Assembly: GCF_005049045.1 (NCBI RefSeq) | Contig: NZ_SUPK01000004.1 | Location: 124,001 to 188,000, forward strand | Source of the DNA: Cohnella pontilimi | GTDB taxonomy: Bacteria > Bacillota > Bacilli > Paenibacillales > Paenibacillaceae | Length of the DNA: 64,000 nt | Direction: 5' to 3' | Shown here: positions 44,926-54,088 of the stretch, piece by piece | How the letters are laid out: each line of letters starts with the position of its first letter | Numbering within the stretch: the first letter of the stretch is position 1 | Notes under the pieces: model-generated | Database searches by the model: none | What the model saw: the letters and a program-made list of their open reading frames with translations, nothing else | Told to the model about the DNA's origin: nothing | Position numbers and translations under genes: made by a program

Positions 44926-45186
44926 TTATTCATGCACTTCCGTAAACAGCTTGCCCAGCTCCTGCATCGCTTCTTCTTCGCGTTCGCCGTCGATCTCGAG
45001 CGTGACTTCGTCCTGGGCGGCGATGCCAAGTGTGAGCATGCTCAGCGAGCTTTTGCCGTTGACCTTTTTGCCTTTGTTGATGACCGTGATTTTGCACGGA
45101 TACTGGCTGGCGGCTTGAACGAACGTTTTGGTCGGACGGACGTGGAAGCCGGTCGGGTTGGTGATTTTAAAGGTTTGGGTGATCAT
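44926..45186 (-). CDS. ptsH: HPr phosphocarrier protein
   Basis: An 86-residue protein starting at the ATG that overlaps the PtsI stop (ATGA). The phosphorylation site is TGFHVRPTKTF, with His15 and Arg17 at the usual places. Ser46 of the HPr-kinase site is present (GKKVNGKSSLSML). The segment after Ser46, normally hydrophobic IMGVMSLGI, reads SLSMLTLGI. It carries phosphate from enzyme I to the EIIA of sugar PTS. Since it sits in the mannitol operon it may be a dedicated copy or the only one; the window cannot decide. Confidence 0.88.
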   Translation of the reverse strand: MITQTFKITNPTGFHVRPTKTFVQAASQYPCKITVINKGKKVNGKSSLSMLTLGIAAQDEVTLEIDGEREEEAMQELGKLFTEVHE

Positions 45187-46919
45187 GCGTTTGTATCTCC
45201 TCCTTGCGTATGTTGCGTTACAAATTGCTGAATGGACTCCTGATCCGGCAGCTCCATCACTTGTTCGGATAATCGTGTCCATTCGTCGTAGGACAGACGG
45301 CCGATGAGTTCACGGGCCGGAAGGATCGAGCCGGCGCTCATGCTGAATTCATGAAGACCGAGGCCGAGCAAAATCGGGATGGCGGTGTGATCCCCGGCCA
45401 TTTCGCCGCACATGCCGACCCATTTGCCTTCCCGGCGGCCGGCTTGGATGACCATTCGGATGAGCCGCAAAATGGCAGGATTCGTCGGCTGGTACAGGTA
45501 AGATACGGTTTCGTTCATGCGGTCTGCGGCCATCGTATATTGAATCAGATCGTTCGTACCGATGCTGAAAAAGTCCACTTCCTTGGCGAACAAATCCGCC
45601 GACACCGCGGCTGCCGGTACTTCGATCATCATGCCGACTTCGATGCTGTTCGACACTTCTACGCCTTCCGCCATCAGCTTCTGCTTCTCTTCGTCGAGAA
45701 TGCGCTTGGCTTCCCGCAGCTCGGACAGCACGGCGATCATCGGGAACATGATTTTCAAGTTCCCGTAACGGCTGGCCCGCAACAGTGCCCGCAGCTGCGT
45801 CCGGAACAAATCCGGCCGATCCAGGCAAAGACGCAAAGCTCGCTGGCCGAGGAACGGGTTCGCCTCACGCGGCAAGTCGAGATATGGCAGCTCCTTGTCC
45901 CCGCCGATGTCGAGTGTCCGAATCACCACGGGTTTGCCGTTCATTTTTTCCAACACATACTTATAGCTGTTGAACTGCTCTTCCTCCGTCGGAAGTTCAT
46001 TCCGCCCCATATACAGGAATTCCGTACGGAACAAACCAATTCCTTCTGCACCGTTATCCAAAGCCTTCTGCACATCCTCGAGCTTGCCGATATTGGCCGC
46101 AAGCTCGACGCGATGCCCATCCGACGAAGCGCTTGGACGACCAACCCACAAAGCGAGCTCTGCTTTGCGCTGATCGTAAGCTGCCTTCCGTTCCGCGTAC
46201 AAGGCCAACTCCTCGTCCGTCGGTTCCACGAGCAGGATGCCTTCGACCGCGTCCATGACCACCGGCGTACCGGTCGCCACCCCGCGCAGCCCAGCGCCAG
46301 CCCCGACAATTGCCGGAACGTCGAGCGACCGCGCCATGATGGCAGAATGCGACGTGCGGCTTCCGATCTCGGTCACGAAGCCGCGCACTTTGCCGAGGTC
46401 CAGTTGAGCGGTGTCCGAAGGCGTCAAATCCTCCGCAATCAGCACACACTCATCCGGCATAGCCGACAAATCCGAGCTCTCCACGCCGCGCAGGTGTCGC
46501 ATGACCCGCCCGCTCACGTCCTTGATATCCACCGCACGTTCGCGAAGCAGCTCATCGTCCATTTGCTGCAACATTTCGATGAACGTTTGAGCCGTCTCAT
46601 ACAGCGCAAACTCAGCATTTTGACCGTTTTCCTGCACCTTTTCGATAACAGCATCTATTAAATCCGGATCTTCGAGGATGAGCAGATGCCCTTCGAAAAT
46701 TTCGGCTTTTTCCGCACCCAATTTTTCCTCAGTCGACTTGCGGATCCGCTCCAGATCTTCCTGGGCACGCGACACGGCCACGCGAAAACGCTCCGCCTCC
46801 GCCTCCCGGTCCATCACCTGGTTGTCCGCGGGAACATATTCTTCTTCGGGCTTCAACACGAAAGCCGATGCAATCGCAAGCCCGGGGGAAGCCCCGATTC
46901 CTTTAAAAATTTCTCTCAT
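45183..46919 (-). CDS. ptsI: PTS enzyme I (PEP-protein phosphotransferase)
   Basis: A 578-residue protein, the standard length. The phosphohistidine is in SRTSHSAIMARSLDVPAIVG near 186-205. The PEP-binding barrel has LFRTEFLYMGRNELPTEEEQF near 291-311, IRTLDIGGDKELPYL near 332, SIGTNDLIQYTMAADR near 450 and WVGMCGEMAGDHTAIPILLGLG near 497-518 (catalytic Cys). It starts the PTS phosphate chain in the cytoplasm. It lies 22 bp behind mtlD and overlaps ptsH by 4 bp. Confidence 0.95.
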   Translation of the reverse strand: MREIFKGIGASPGLAIASAFVLKPEEEYVPADNQVMDREAEAERFRVAVSRAQEDLERIRKSTEEKLGAEKAEIFEGHLLILEDPDLIDAVIEKVQENGQNAEFALYETAQTFIEMLQQMDDELLRERAVDIKDVSGRVMRHLRGVESSDLSAMPDECVLIAEDLTPSDTAQLDLGKVRGFVTEIGSRTSHSAIMARSLDVPAIVGAGAGLRGVATGTPVVMDAVEGILLVEPTDEELALYAERKAAYDQRKAELALWVGRPSASSDGHRVELAANIGKLEDVQKALDNGAEGIGLFRTEFLYMGRNELPTEEEQFNSYKYVLEKMNGKPVVIRTLDIGGDKELPYLDLPREANPFLGQRALRLCLDRPDLFRTQLRALLRASRYGNLKIMFPMIAVLSELREAKRILDEEKQKLMAEGVEVSNSIEVGMMIEVPAAAVSADLFAKEVDFFSIGTNDLIQYTMAADRMNETVSYLYQPTNPAILRLIRMVIQAGRREGKWVGMCGEMAGDHTAIPILLGLGLHEFSMSAGSILPARELIGRLSYDEWTRLSEQVMELPDQESIQQFVTQHTQGGDTNA

Positions 46920-46941
46920 CGCAGCCCATCCTTTCTCCCCG

Positions 46942-48099
46942 TCACTTCAAACCTTTGAGCGACTCGTAAGCCTCCACAATTTGCTTGTGTAACGGATGAT
47001 CTTGCGCCAGTCCGGTATACTTCGCCACCGTGTCTCCGATACCGCTCTGCTGCAGCGATTGCTGAAGCTCGACCGCTTCCGGATCCTCCGAATAGTCGAA
47101 CAAGAGCGCCGCCGCCACCGATTTGGTCAGATGCGGAACGTCCATGCCGAATTCATGAGCCATCCGTGCGGGCCGGATCAGCCGGTCGTCGGGCGAAATT
47201 TTGCGAATCGGCGACCGCCCTACGCGCACCACTTCGTCGGTCAGGTGAGGATTGCGGAAACGATCCAAAATTTTCGAGATATACGCTTGATGCTGCTGCT
47301 TATCAAATCCGTATTGCCGACAAAGCGCGGCACCGGTTTCTTCCAACGCGCCCTTCACTTCGGTCACCACGGCCTTGTCATTCATCGATTCCTGAATGGT
47401 GTCGAACCCGTTCAGAAATCCATGATAAGCCGCCGTGCAATGCCCGGTGTTCACGGTAAAGAGCTTCCGCTCGATGTAGGGTTGCAGCTGATCGGCGTAA
47501 TGCACGCCCGGAATCTCTTCCGAACCCGGCAGCATGGCCGAACGGTCGACCACCCACTCGTAAAACGGTTCGACGATCACTTTGAGCGGGTCTTCATTTT
47601 GCTGAACCGGGACAATCCGGTCTACCGCCGCGTCGGGGAACGCCACCTTCTCCCCGGCTTCTTCCCGAAGCTCAGCCGGCAGATGTTCGAGCACAAGCCC
47701 CTTGAGAATCGTGCTTCCTCCGATTGCGTTCTCGCAGGCGATGACGTGAAGAGGTGCCGCATCTCCCGATGACAGCCGCTTCCGGATGCCCGCAGCGATA
47801 TTTTCGGCAATGAATTTCAAAATGTTCACGCCCACCGCTGTCGTCACAAGATCGGCATCCGCAACCGCATCCGCCACGGCTTGCTTATCGTTGCCGCTAA
47901 TGGCGGACACGCCCCGCACGATGGTCGTTTCGCCTTCTTCACTCGCCAGCTGAACCGGGTATTCTCCCCGCTCGTTCAGCAGCGCGACCAACTGTTCGTT
48001 CACATCGACGAACTGAACATGGTATCCGGCTTGGGACAGCAGCAGGCCGATGAAGCCTCGCCCAATGTTCCCCCCGCCAAAATGGACGGCTTTCTTCAT
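46942..48099 (-). CDS. mtlD: Mannitol-1-phosphate 5-dehydrogenase
   Basis: A 385-residue protein of normal MtlD length. The N-terminal nucleotide-binding start is AVHFGGGNIGRGFIG (4-18). VIACENAIGGST is near 123, and the catalytic motif KLFTVNTGHCTAAYHGFLNG is near 213-232. It oxidises mannitol 1-phosphate to fructose 6-phosphate with NAD. It overlaps the mtlF stop by 4 bp. Confidence 0.95.
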   Translation of the reverse strand: MKKAVHFGGGNIGRGFIGLLLSQAGYHVQFVDVNEQLVALLNERGEYPVQLASEEGETTIVRGVSAISGNDKQAVADAVADADLVTTAVGVNILKFIAENIAAGIRKRLSSGDAAPLHVIACENAIGGSTILKGLVLEHLPAELREEAGEKVAFPDAAVDRIVPVQQNEDPLKVIVEPFYEWVVDRSAMLPGSEEIPGVHYADQLQPYIERKLFTVNTGHCTAAYHGFLNGFDTIQESMNDKAVVTEVKGALEETGAALCRQYGFDKQQHQAYISKILDRFRNPHLTDEVVRVGRSPIRKISPDDRLIRPARMAHEFGMDVPHLTKSVAAALLFDYSEDPEAVELQQSLQQSGIGDTVAKYTGLAQDHPLHKQIVEAYESLKGLK

Positions 48100-48536
48100 G
48101 CCTCCACCGCCTCTTCGAACATCCGCAGCAGCTCTTCCTCCGACTTCGTGTTCAGAATACGCTGCATGTCCGCTTCCTCCGACACGAGTCCGGCCACGCT
48201 CGCCAGCACTTCCATGTGCTCGTCACCGAGCGCCGCCAATCCGATCACGAGACGAGCCGGTTCATCCCCGCCGAAATCCACGCCGTCGCCGGCCAACACG
48301 AGAATCGACATGCCGGTGGAGCGGATCAGCCCTTTGGCTTCGTTCGTGCCGTGCGGCATCGCCAGTCCGGCTCCGAGGTAGGTGGAAGAAGTGTTCTCCC
48401 GGTCGATCATCGCATCCACATATTCCGGAGGCACATGTCCGCCATCGACGAGCAGCTGGCCCGCGAGCCGGATCGCTTCATACTTGTCCTTCACCTGCAC
48501 ACCCAGTCTGATTTTCTCTTTGGCCAAAATACTCAT
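48096..48536 (-). CDS. mtlF: Mannitol PTS enzyme IIA
   Basis: A 146-residue protein. The start is taken at the second ATG, with GGAGAG 7 nt upstream; the first ATG sits too close to its AGGA. The active-site His is in GLAMPHGTNEAKGLI near 61. It passes phosphate from HPr to the EIIB domain of MtlA. It is encoded just after mtlR, as in Bacillus and Geobacillus mannitol operons. Confidence 0.92.
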   Translation of the reverse strand: MSILAKEKIRLGVQVKDKYEAIRLAGQLLVDGGHVPPEYVDAMIDRENTSSTYLGAGLAMPHGTNEAKGLIRSTGMSILVLAGDGVDFGGDEPARLVIGLAALGDEHMEVLASVAGLVSEEADMQRILNTKSEEELLRMFEEAVEA

Positions 48537-48553
48537 ATAGCATCTCTCCATTC

Positions 48554-50632
48554 CTATTTGTTCTCTATATAAATTTCCAAATGATGCGACAAGAACACCC
48601 GTATGCGGTCCTCGTCCTGTTCCTCCAGCAGCCGGATCAGCTCGGGCGACAGCAGCATGCCGCTGATCTCGCTGAGCACCTCCAGCGCCTGCTTACTCAG
48701 TTCCTTCGGGGCGAGCATGAGCAAAATTTGCCGGGCGAACGACGCGCCGTCCGCCTCGTAAACCATCCGGTGCGGAAAGCGGAGGCGGAACAGCGCCAGC
48801 ACGGGTTCGCGAACCGAATCGCTGCGGGTATGATAAAGGGCCAGCTCCGAATCCGGAATCAGCAGGCTGCCTTGGCGTTCGCGTTCGATTAACTGCTTAA
48901 CGATCGAATCCTTGTCCTCCGAATCCCATTTCGAAGGAACCATGTCCAGCATCCGACTTAGCATTCGCTCCATGTTCCCATTTTCGGGCGGCTCGTTGTT
49001 CAACTCATATACATGAAAAGTTTCAAGCAGGCTCGTCACGATGGGGGCATAGGCGGAAATCCGCTTCAACCGATTCCAGGCTCCGTTGTCTTTCGCGGGA
49101 TCTTCCCCCGCCGCCGGCCCGGCATGGGCGGTCATCTCCCGAATATGCGAGCGGAGCTTCTCCGTCTCTTCTCGGGTGAGCAGCGGGCTCAGCTTGACGT
49201 AGCGGTCCGGCTCGACGGGCAAATCGATCGTGCTGATGATCAAATCGTATTGGTCGTCCGGTACCCGTGAAGCTTCGTACCAAGAGTAATTGCCGATCAG
49301 GTCGATTTGCGGAATTTCTTTGGAAATCCGCACGGCCAGAAGCTTCGAGGAACCGATTCCGCTCGTGCATACCAGAATGGCTTTCACGTTACCGGGGCTC
49401 AGCTTCCAACGTTCTTCCGCCGCTCCGAAGTGCATCGTCAAATACCCGATCTCTTCGTCCGGTAAGGACAGTTCCGGCCAGACTCGGCCGGCGCACCGCC
49501 GCACCGTGTCGAACAACTCGCTGTAATCTTTACGAATTTGCTGCAGTAAAGGGTTCCGAATCGTTTCACCTCTCCGGATGCGGTCGAGCGCCGGACCTAG
49601 ATGCCGGATCAGGCCGTCCAGCAGGGAACGGTCTCTGCTGAGCTCAATTTCCATACGATTCTGAACGCAGCGGATGAACGTCACGGTCCGGTCGGCGAGT
49701 TGAAGTCCGTATTTCTCTAAAATGACGGTCGACGCGTCGGCCGCACTTTCTCTCGCTTCGTCGAACATAGCTTGGAGGAAATCCGCTTCTTTGGCGGGCA
49801 GCTCGAGTCCAAGCGTTTCGGCGAAACGGGAAAGCTTGATGTTCGACCCGATGGTCTGTCGCGCGCCAATATTGTCGTCTTTGTCGGAGGCGGCGGTATC
49901 CAGTCCATGCTTCCGCTTGATTCGCGTAATCACCACCGACAATCGGATGAGCAGCTTGGTGTACTCAGATTCACCCACCTTGGCGCCCCATTCCTCGGCT
50001 TGCTGCCACAACGCCTGCTCAATCTGCAGGAACGTATCCTTGCCGACCAAATCGAGCAGCCGGCGGGTTACCGGCGATTGCAGGGAGTTGTCGGCGGGAG
50101 CGCCGAACCAGTCGGAGTGGTCCAAATACTCTTCCGCCATCCAGACGATAAACCGCCGCTTGGCCGTTTCCGGACCGGCGATCTCCACCCCGTAGCCTCT
50201 TCTTCGGACGAGCTCCAATCCGTGTCTCTCCAGCTCGGGATGCAATTCGTCCAAATCGCGGCTGACCGTCGGGATCGCCGCCTGCACCTCGCGGGCTAAG
50301 GTGAACAGCTTGGCGGGCTCCTCTTGTTCGAGCAGCCGGCACAGGAGGAGAACTTTGCGCTCGTCCGGCGAGTAAGCTTCCGTCTCCGAGCGGCGCAGCT
50401 CCTCCTGAAACCGGGCCAGCAGCGAAGGGCTGCCTTGCAGGGAAATGCCGACCCCCGATTTCTTCACCAGGAACAACCCATGCTGCTCAAGGACGGGCTC
50501 CAGCTCATGCAGCTCGCGGTGAACGGTTCGGGCGCTTACGCCGGCTTCCGCGGCGAGCCGGCCCGCGGTCACTTCCTCCTGCCGGCTGAGCAGCACTTCT
50601 AATATGCGCCGCTGCCTGTTCGACACTTTCAT
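48554..50632 (-). CDS. mtlR: Mannitol operon activator MtlR (PRD-containing)
   Basis: A 692-residue protein. The start is taken at ATG 50630-50632, with GGAGAGGAG 9 nt upstream; this gives the normal MtlR length, while an upstream GTG is poorly spaced. Domains in order are an N-terminal winged helix (RRILEVLLSRQEEVTAGRLAAEAGVSARTVHREL), a second helix-turn-helix near 90-140, two PRDs (about 180-390), an EIIB-like domain with ILVCTSGIGSSKLL near 410 and an EIIA-like domain with LALYHTRSDSV near 600. It is phosphorylated by HPr and EII proteins and activates the mtl promoter. Confidence 0.92.
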   Translation of the reverse strand: MKVSNRQRRILEVLLSRQEEVTAGRLAAEAGVSARTVHRELHELEPVLEQHGLFLVKKSGVGISLQGSPSLLARFQEELRRSETEAYSPDERKVLLLCRLLEQEEPAKLFTLAREVQAAIPTVSRDLDELHPELERHGLELVRRRGYGVEIAGPETAKRRFIVWMAEEYLDHSDWFGAPADNSLQSPVTRRLLDLVGKDTFLQIEQALWQQAEEWGAKVGESEYTKLLIRLSVVITRIKRKHGLDTAASDKDDNIGARQTIGSNIKLSRFAETLGLELPAKEADFLQAMFDEARESAADASTVILEKYGLQLADRTVTFIRCVQNRMEIELSRDRSLLDGLIRHLGPALDRIRRGETIRNPLLQQIRKDYSELFDTVRRCAGRVWPELSLPDEEIGYLTMHFGAAEERWKLSPGNVKAILVCTSGIGSSKLLAVRISKEIPQIDLIGNYSWYEASRVPDDQYDLIISTIDLPVEPDRYVKLSPLLTREETEKLRSHIREMTAHAGPAAGEDPAKDNGAWNRLKRISAYAPIVTSLLETFHVYELNNEPPENGNMERMLSRMLDMVPSKWDSEDKDSIVKQLIERERQGSLLIPDSELALYHTRSDSVREPVLALFRLRFPHRMVYEADGASFARQILLMLAPKELSKQALEVLSEISGMLLSPELIRLLEEQDEDRIRVFLSHHLEIYIENK

Positions 50633-50728
50633 CCGCGCGGACTCCTCTCCACCATCCATACCGTACAAACGGGCGAAACGCCGACGTAATTTATACGTCA
50701 GCGTCACGCTTCCTTGCTGCTTTGCCGA

Positions 50729-52162
50729 TTATTTCCCTAACCGTTTCACGAGCGCGTCGTATTCGGGGCTGTTCATAAAATTGTCGATCGAGATGTGCTC
50801 AGCTTGTGGAGCTTTGTCTCTCGCCCGGTCGGTCAACGTTTTCTGGGTGATGACGATATCTGCGTCCGCGGGAATATCGTTGATCGCCGTGTTGACCACG
50901 GTCACGTCGCTGCCGGCCGTTTTCAGCTTCTTCCGCAGCACGGAAGCTCCCATGGCACTTGACCCCATTCCGGCGTCGCAAGCGAACACGATTTTGTCCA
51001 CACGTGCCGCCGTGTTGGTTACAGCTGGAGCCGCAGCGGCAGCCGCTTGCCCTTTGGACTGGGCTTTCATTTCCTGAACTTTGGCCGTTGCCGTTTCCAG
51101 ATCGTCCGCCTGATTTTTACGCGAAGTTTTCAGGAGCAGCGAAGCGACCAGGAAGGAAGCCGCCGTCGCAAGGATGACACCCAGGAGAACCGGGAACAAC
51201 CCGCCTTTCGGCGTCATGGCGATGTAAGCGATGATACTGCCCGGCGAAGGAGCCGCAACCAAACCGGCACCTAACGCCGCGAAAGTGCCCGTACCGACAA
51301 TGCCGCCTGCAATTGCCGCCAGGAGAAGGCGGGGATTCATCAGCACGTACGGGAAGTAAATCTCATGAATCCCGCCGAAGAAATGAATGATGATGGCGCC
51401 CGGCGCCGAATTTTTCACCGTGCCACGTCCGAAAAGCCAGTAAGCAAGCAGAATGCCGAGACCCGGACCCGGGTTGGACTCGAGCATGAACATGATCGAC
51501 TGGCCGACTTTAGCGGATTGTTCCACGCCGATCGGGCCGAGAACGCCATGGTTGATCGCATTGTTAAGGAACAAAATTTTGCCGGGTTCAATCAGGATGT
51601 TGACCAGCGGCAGCAGGTGGGCGTTCACGAGCGCATCGACGCCGTTGGCCAGCCCTTTGCTGATTGCTTCCACGACAGGTCCGATCCCTTTGTAAGCCAG
51701 CACGGCAAGCAAGCCGCCGATAATGCCGGACGAGAAGTTGTTGACGAGCATCTCGAAGCCCGATTTGACCTTGCCTTCGATCGATTGGTCGAACTTCTTC
51801 AGGATCCAGGCCGCGAGCGGTCCCATGATCATCGCTCCGAGGAACATCGGAATGTCGGTTCCGATGATCACGCCCATCGTCGCGACGGCGCCGATGACGC
51901 CGCCCCGGTGTCCGTGTATCGCATGACCGCCCGTGAAACCGATCAGCAGCGGAAGCAAGAACCGGATCATCGGACCCACAAGCTCTGCCAGGCTCTTGTT
52001 CGGCAGCCAGCCGGTCTCGATGAACAATGCGGTGATCAAGCCCCACGCGATGAAAGCGCCGATATTCGGCATCACCATGGCGCTTAAGAATCGGCCGAAC
52101 CGTTGGATGGCCACTCGGGTTCCGCCGTCAGGCGAGCCTTGCTGTTTCGTTATGTCGCTCAT
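50729..52162 (-). CDS. mtlA: Mannitol PTS enzyme IICB
   Basis: A 477-residue protein. The EIIC membrane domain (about 20-345) includes GLITALFIETGWLPNKSLAELVGP, GGHAIHGHRGGVIGAVATMGVIIGTDIPMFLGAMIMGPL and HFFGGIHEIYFPYVLMNPRL (the GGIHEIY sugar-binding motif). The EIIB domain follows, with the phosphocysteine in KIVFACDAGMGSSAMGASVL near 389-408. It imports and phosphorylates mannitol. There is no fused IIA; that is mtlF. It is the first gene of the operon. Confidence 0.95.
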   Translation of the reverse strand: MSDITKQQGSPDGGTRVAIQRFGRFLSAMVMPNIGAFIAWGLITALFIETGWLPNKSLAELVGPMIRFLLPLLIGFTGGHAIHGHRGGVIGAVATMGVIIGTDIPMFLGAMIMGPLAAWILKKFDQSIEGKVKSGFEMLVNNFSSGIIGGLLAVLAYKGIGPVVEAISKGLANGVDALVNAHLLPLVNILIEPGKILFLNNAINHGVLGPIGVEQSAKVGQSIMFMLESNPGPGLGILLAYWLFGRGTVKNSAPGAIIIHFFGGIHEIYFPYVLMNPRLLLAAIAGGIVGTGTFAALGAGLVAAPSPGSIIAYIAMTPKGGLFPVLLGVILATAASFLVASLLLKTSRKNQADDLETATAKVQEMKAQSKGQAAAAAAPAVTNTAARVDKIVFACDAGMGSSAMGASVLRKKLKTAGSDVTVVNTAINDIPADADIVITQKTLTDRARDKAPQAEHISIDNFMNSPEYDALVKRLGK

Positions 52163-52239
52163 AAGAGAAACTCATCCTCCTTCTAATATTACCCATTTAC
52201 CCGGAATGGTACATATGATGCACCAGCTTTCCTTTTCTC

Positions 52240-52269
52240 ATCATAAATCGTAAGCGTTTGCAAGATCAA
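52240..52269 (-). promoter_or_regulatory. mtl operon promoter with cre-like site
   Basis: On the minus strand TTGATC (52264-52269) is followed after 18 nt by TATGAT (52240-52245). The spacer holds TGCAAACGCTTACG (52249-52262), a cre-like sequence with two mismatches, placed so that CcpA would block RNA polymerase. Confidence 0.6.
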
Positions 52270-52304
52270 TGAAAGGAAAAACAGCTTTCGTCATGAAAGC
52301 TGTT
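52270..52304 (-). terminator. Terminator of the membrane-anchored hypothetical gene
   Basis: A 10-bp stem pairs AACAGCTTTC (52280-52289) with GAAAGCTGTT (52295-52304). On the minus strand it is followed by TTTCC and TTT. Confidence 0.75.
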
Positions 52305-52329
52305 GACAGGATGTTACTCGGAAGAGGTT

Positions 52330-52749
52330 CTATTTAGATTCTAAAATGGAACTGTGAATCGTTAACTGGTCGTTGTTGTAGCTAATGACAACATAGTGCT
52401 GCTGTTTTGTTGCTGTCGTCGCGAATTGTTCCTTCGCCTGTTTTCCATTAGCCTCGACCTCAAATGTATAGACGTTGGCGGGAAGCTTTAGGTAATAATT
52501 TTGTGCGCCGGATGAAGCAAGGCTTTTCGTCGCAAACCTCTGACTGTTGATGGAAATATCGAAATTAACTTTTTGCTTGATCGCACTGGCATTTTCTATA
52601 AGGAGAATGACGTTCGGTTGATCATCCATGCCGGCTACAACGTATCGTTCAAACGATTGCTTTTTTTGCATCTGGAACAAAAGAAGAATGACCACTGCTA
52701 GGACAATAATGGAAGCGGCTATTCCGATGGTTGTTTTTTTGCTTACCAA
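52330..52749 (-). CDS. Membrane-anchored hypothetical protein
   Basis: A 139-residue protein with one N-terminal transmembrane segment (TIGIAASIIVLAVVILLLFQ, residues 6-25) and a beta-rich outer part with many polar residues (about 30-139). No cysteine suggests a lipoprotein, and I do not recognise a family. It stands alone between the mtl promoter and the phosphodiester glycosidase gene and has its own terminator. Confidence 0.65.
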   Translation of the reverse strand: MVSKKTTIGIAASIIVLAVVILLLFQMQKKQSFERYVVAGMDDQPNVILLIENASAIKQKVNFDISINSQRFATKSLASSGAQNYYLKLPANVYTFEVEANGKQAKEQFATTATKQQHYVVISYNNDQLTIHSSILESK

Positions 52750-52828
52750 TGGTCATTCGCTCCCTTTAGCTCGGTACTACCGGTCTGCTGAATTAGACAC
52801 TTGGCACTAGGGAATAGTTGCAATCCCC

Positions 52829-52850
52829 AAAAAACTACCACCTATGTGGT
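52829..52850 (-). terminator. Terminator of the phosphodiester glycosidase gene
   Basis: ACCAC and GTGGT form a short stem. On the minus strand it is followed by AGTTTTTT. It lies about 40 bp past the stop. Confidence 0.6.
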
Positions 52851-52891
52851 CCAAGGTACCGCAACTGTCTCCAGTCCACACTCCCTATTCC

Positions 52892-53995
52892 TCACCGATG
52901 TCTGACAGACGAGTCAAAATGTGCCATGTCGATGCCACGCCAAATGTTGTTCACCCTCACTTGCTCCGGATGATCGAATACCAGGAACGCAGTCGGCAAG
53001 TAGCGAGGCCCAGCCTTGCTCGCCGGCCGGTTCATGACCTGGTTGTCCTTCACCAGTACGGTGGAGGACCCGCCGTCCAGATTGGCCGCGGTCACCGCTC
53101 CTTTTTCGAGCAGGATCTTCTGCACGTCATATAGAGTGGCGCCGATCGAGTATCCCGGCTGCCGGCCGTCGATGATCACGAACATAATCGTGCCGTCTTT
53201 CCGCTGGGCCATGCAGGTGCGCGGCGCGATGCCCCAGCCGTCCGCTTCGTTACGGACCAGCCCTTTGCCGTTCACGATAAATCTCGGCTGGAAAGTCACC
53301 GCTTCGCTGACGCCCATGTCCAGCAGTTCGGACGGCTTGTATTTGCCGGCTACCATCAAGCCGTTGCGGTCGATTCCGACCACATTGACGGGCGTATTCA
53401 TACCGACATCCTTATACAAAATTTTACCGCCCGACATGACGATACCGGCAGGCTTGAAGCCATTGCCTCTCCAGTTCGGGTCGTCGAACGCCCCGCCGTT
53501 CACCCCGGCGATCGCGCCGGTTCGCTGCACCATGCTGAGCACCCGCTCTCCCCGGCCCACCGTATTCGTGGTCACGACTCTGAGCATTTTCGGGTCATGG
53601 ACATACAGGATGTAGCCTTGAAATTTTTTGCGCGAAATCGGCTCGATCTCCACACTGTCACTCGGGTGAGACGACAACCGGATATTGTGCTGATCCTTCA
53701 CCTTCGCCATGGCGTCGAACTCTTTAAAGTAATTCGCTACCCGCCGATCCAGTTCGGCCTGGCCGATTAAATACTTCGCCCAATTCCGGTGCTGGCTCGT
53801 AATGAGCGTATCCGCCATCATGTAGCGTAAATCGGATCCGGAAGGCGTGAAATAAAACCAGCCGCCAGCGCCCAGTACGACGATCAGCAGTACCGCGAAC
53901 CAACGCGCAAACCGCTTTTTCCTGCGTTTCGGAGACTTATGAGCCTTTTTACGATATGTCTGTCTGTTTGTTCTCGTTGCGATATCGCGCTCCAA
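52892..53995 (-). CDS. Phosphodiester glycosidase family protein (NAGPA/DUF2233)
   Basis: A 367-residue protein. The start is taken at TTG 53993-53995, with AGGAG 7 nt upstream. One transmembrane anchor follows a basic stretch (ARWFAVLLIVVLGAGGWFYF, about 30-49). The outer domain has the family blocks GAIAGVNGGAFDD near 163, PAGIVMSGGKILYKD near 183, IIDGRQPGYSIGATLYDV near 275 and AANLDGGSSTVLVKDNQVMNRPA near 308. Such proteins act on cell-wall glycans outside the cell; the real substrate is unknown. Confidence 0.85.
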   Translation of the reverse strand: MERDIATRTNRQTYRKKAHKSPKRRKKRFARWFAVLLIVVLGAGGWFYFTPSGSDLRYMMADTLITSQHRNWAKYLIGQAELDRRVANYFKEFDAMAKVKDQHNIRLSSHPSDSVEIEPISRKKFQGYILYVHDPKMLRVVTTNTVGRGERVLSMVQRTGAIAGVNGGAFDDPNWRGNGFKPAGIVMSGGKILYKDVGMNTPVNVVGIDRNGLMVAGKYKPSELLDMGVSEAVTFQPRFIVNGKGLVRNEADGWGIAPRTCMAQRKDGTIMFVIIDGRQPGYSIGATLYDVQKILLEKGAVTAANLDGGSSTVLVKDNQVMNRPASKAGPRYLPTAFLVFDHPEQVRVNNIWRGIDMAHFDSSVRHR

Positions 53996-54088
53996 AATCC
54001 CACTCCTAACTGTCTGAATGATTGCAGCAAGCCACATCTCAGACAGCATAGCGGAATCGGATTAACTAACCATTAAAAATGGGATGAT

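Noticed and set aside
45351..46661. Long plus-strand frame (436 codons) opposite ptsI
   Set aside because: It is fully antisense to a well-supported enzyme I gene, its translation is His- and Arg-rich and resembles no protein family.
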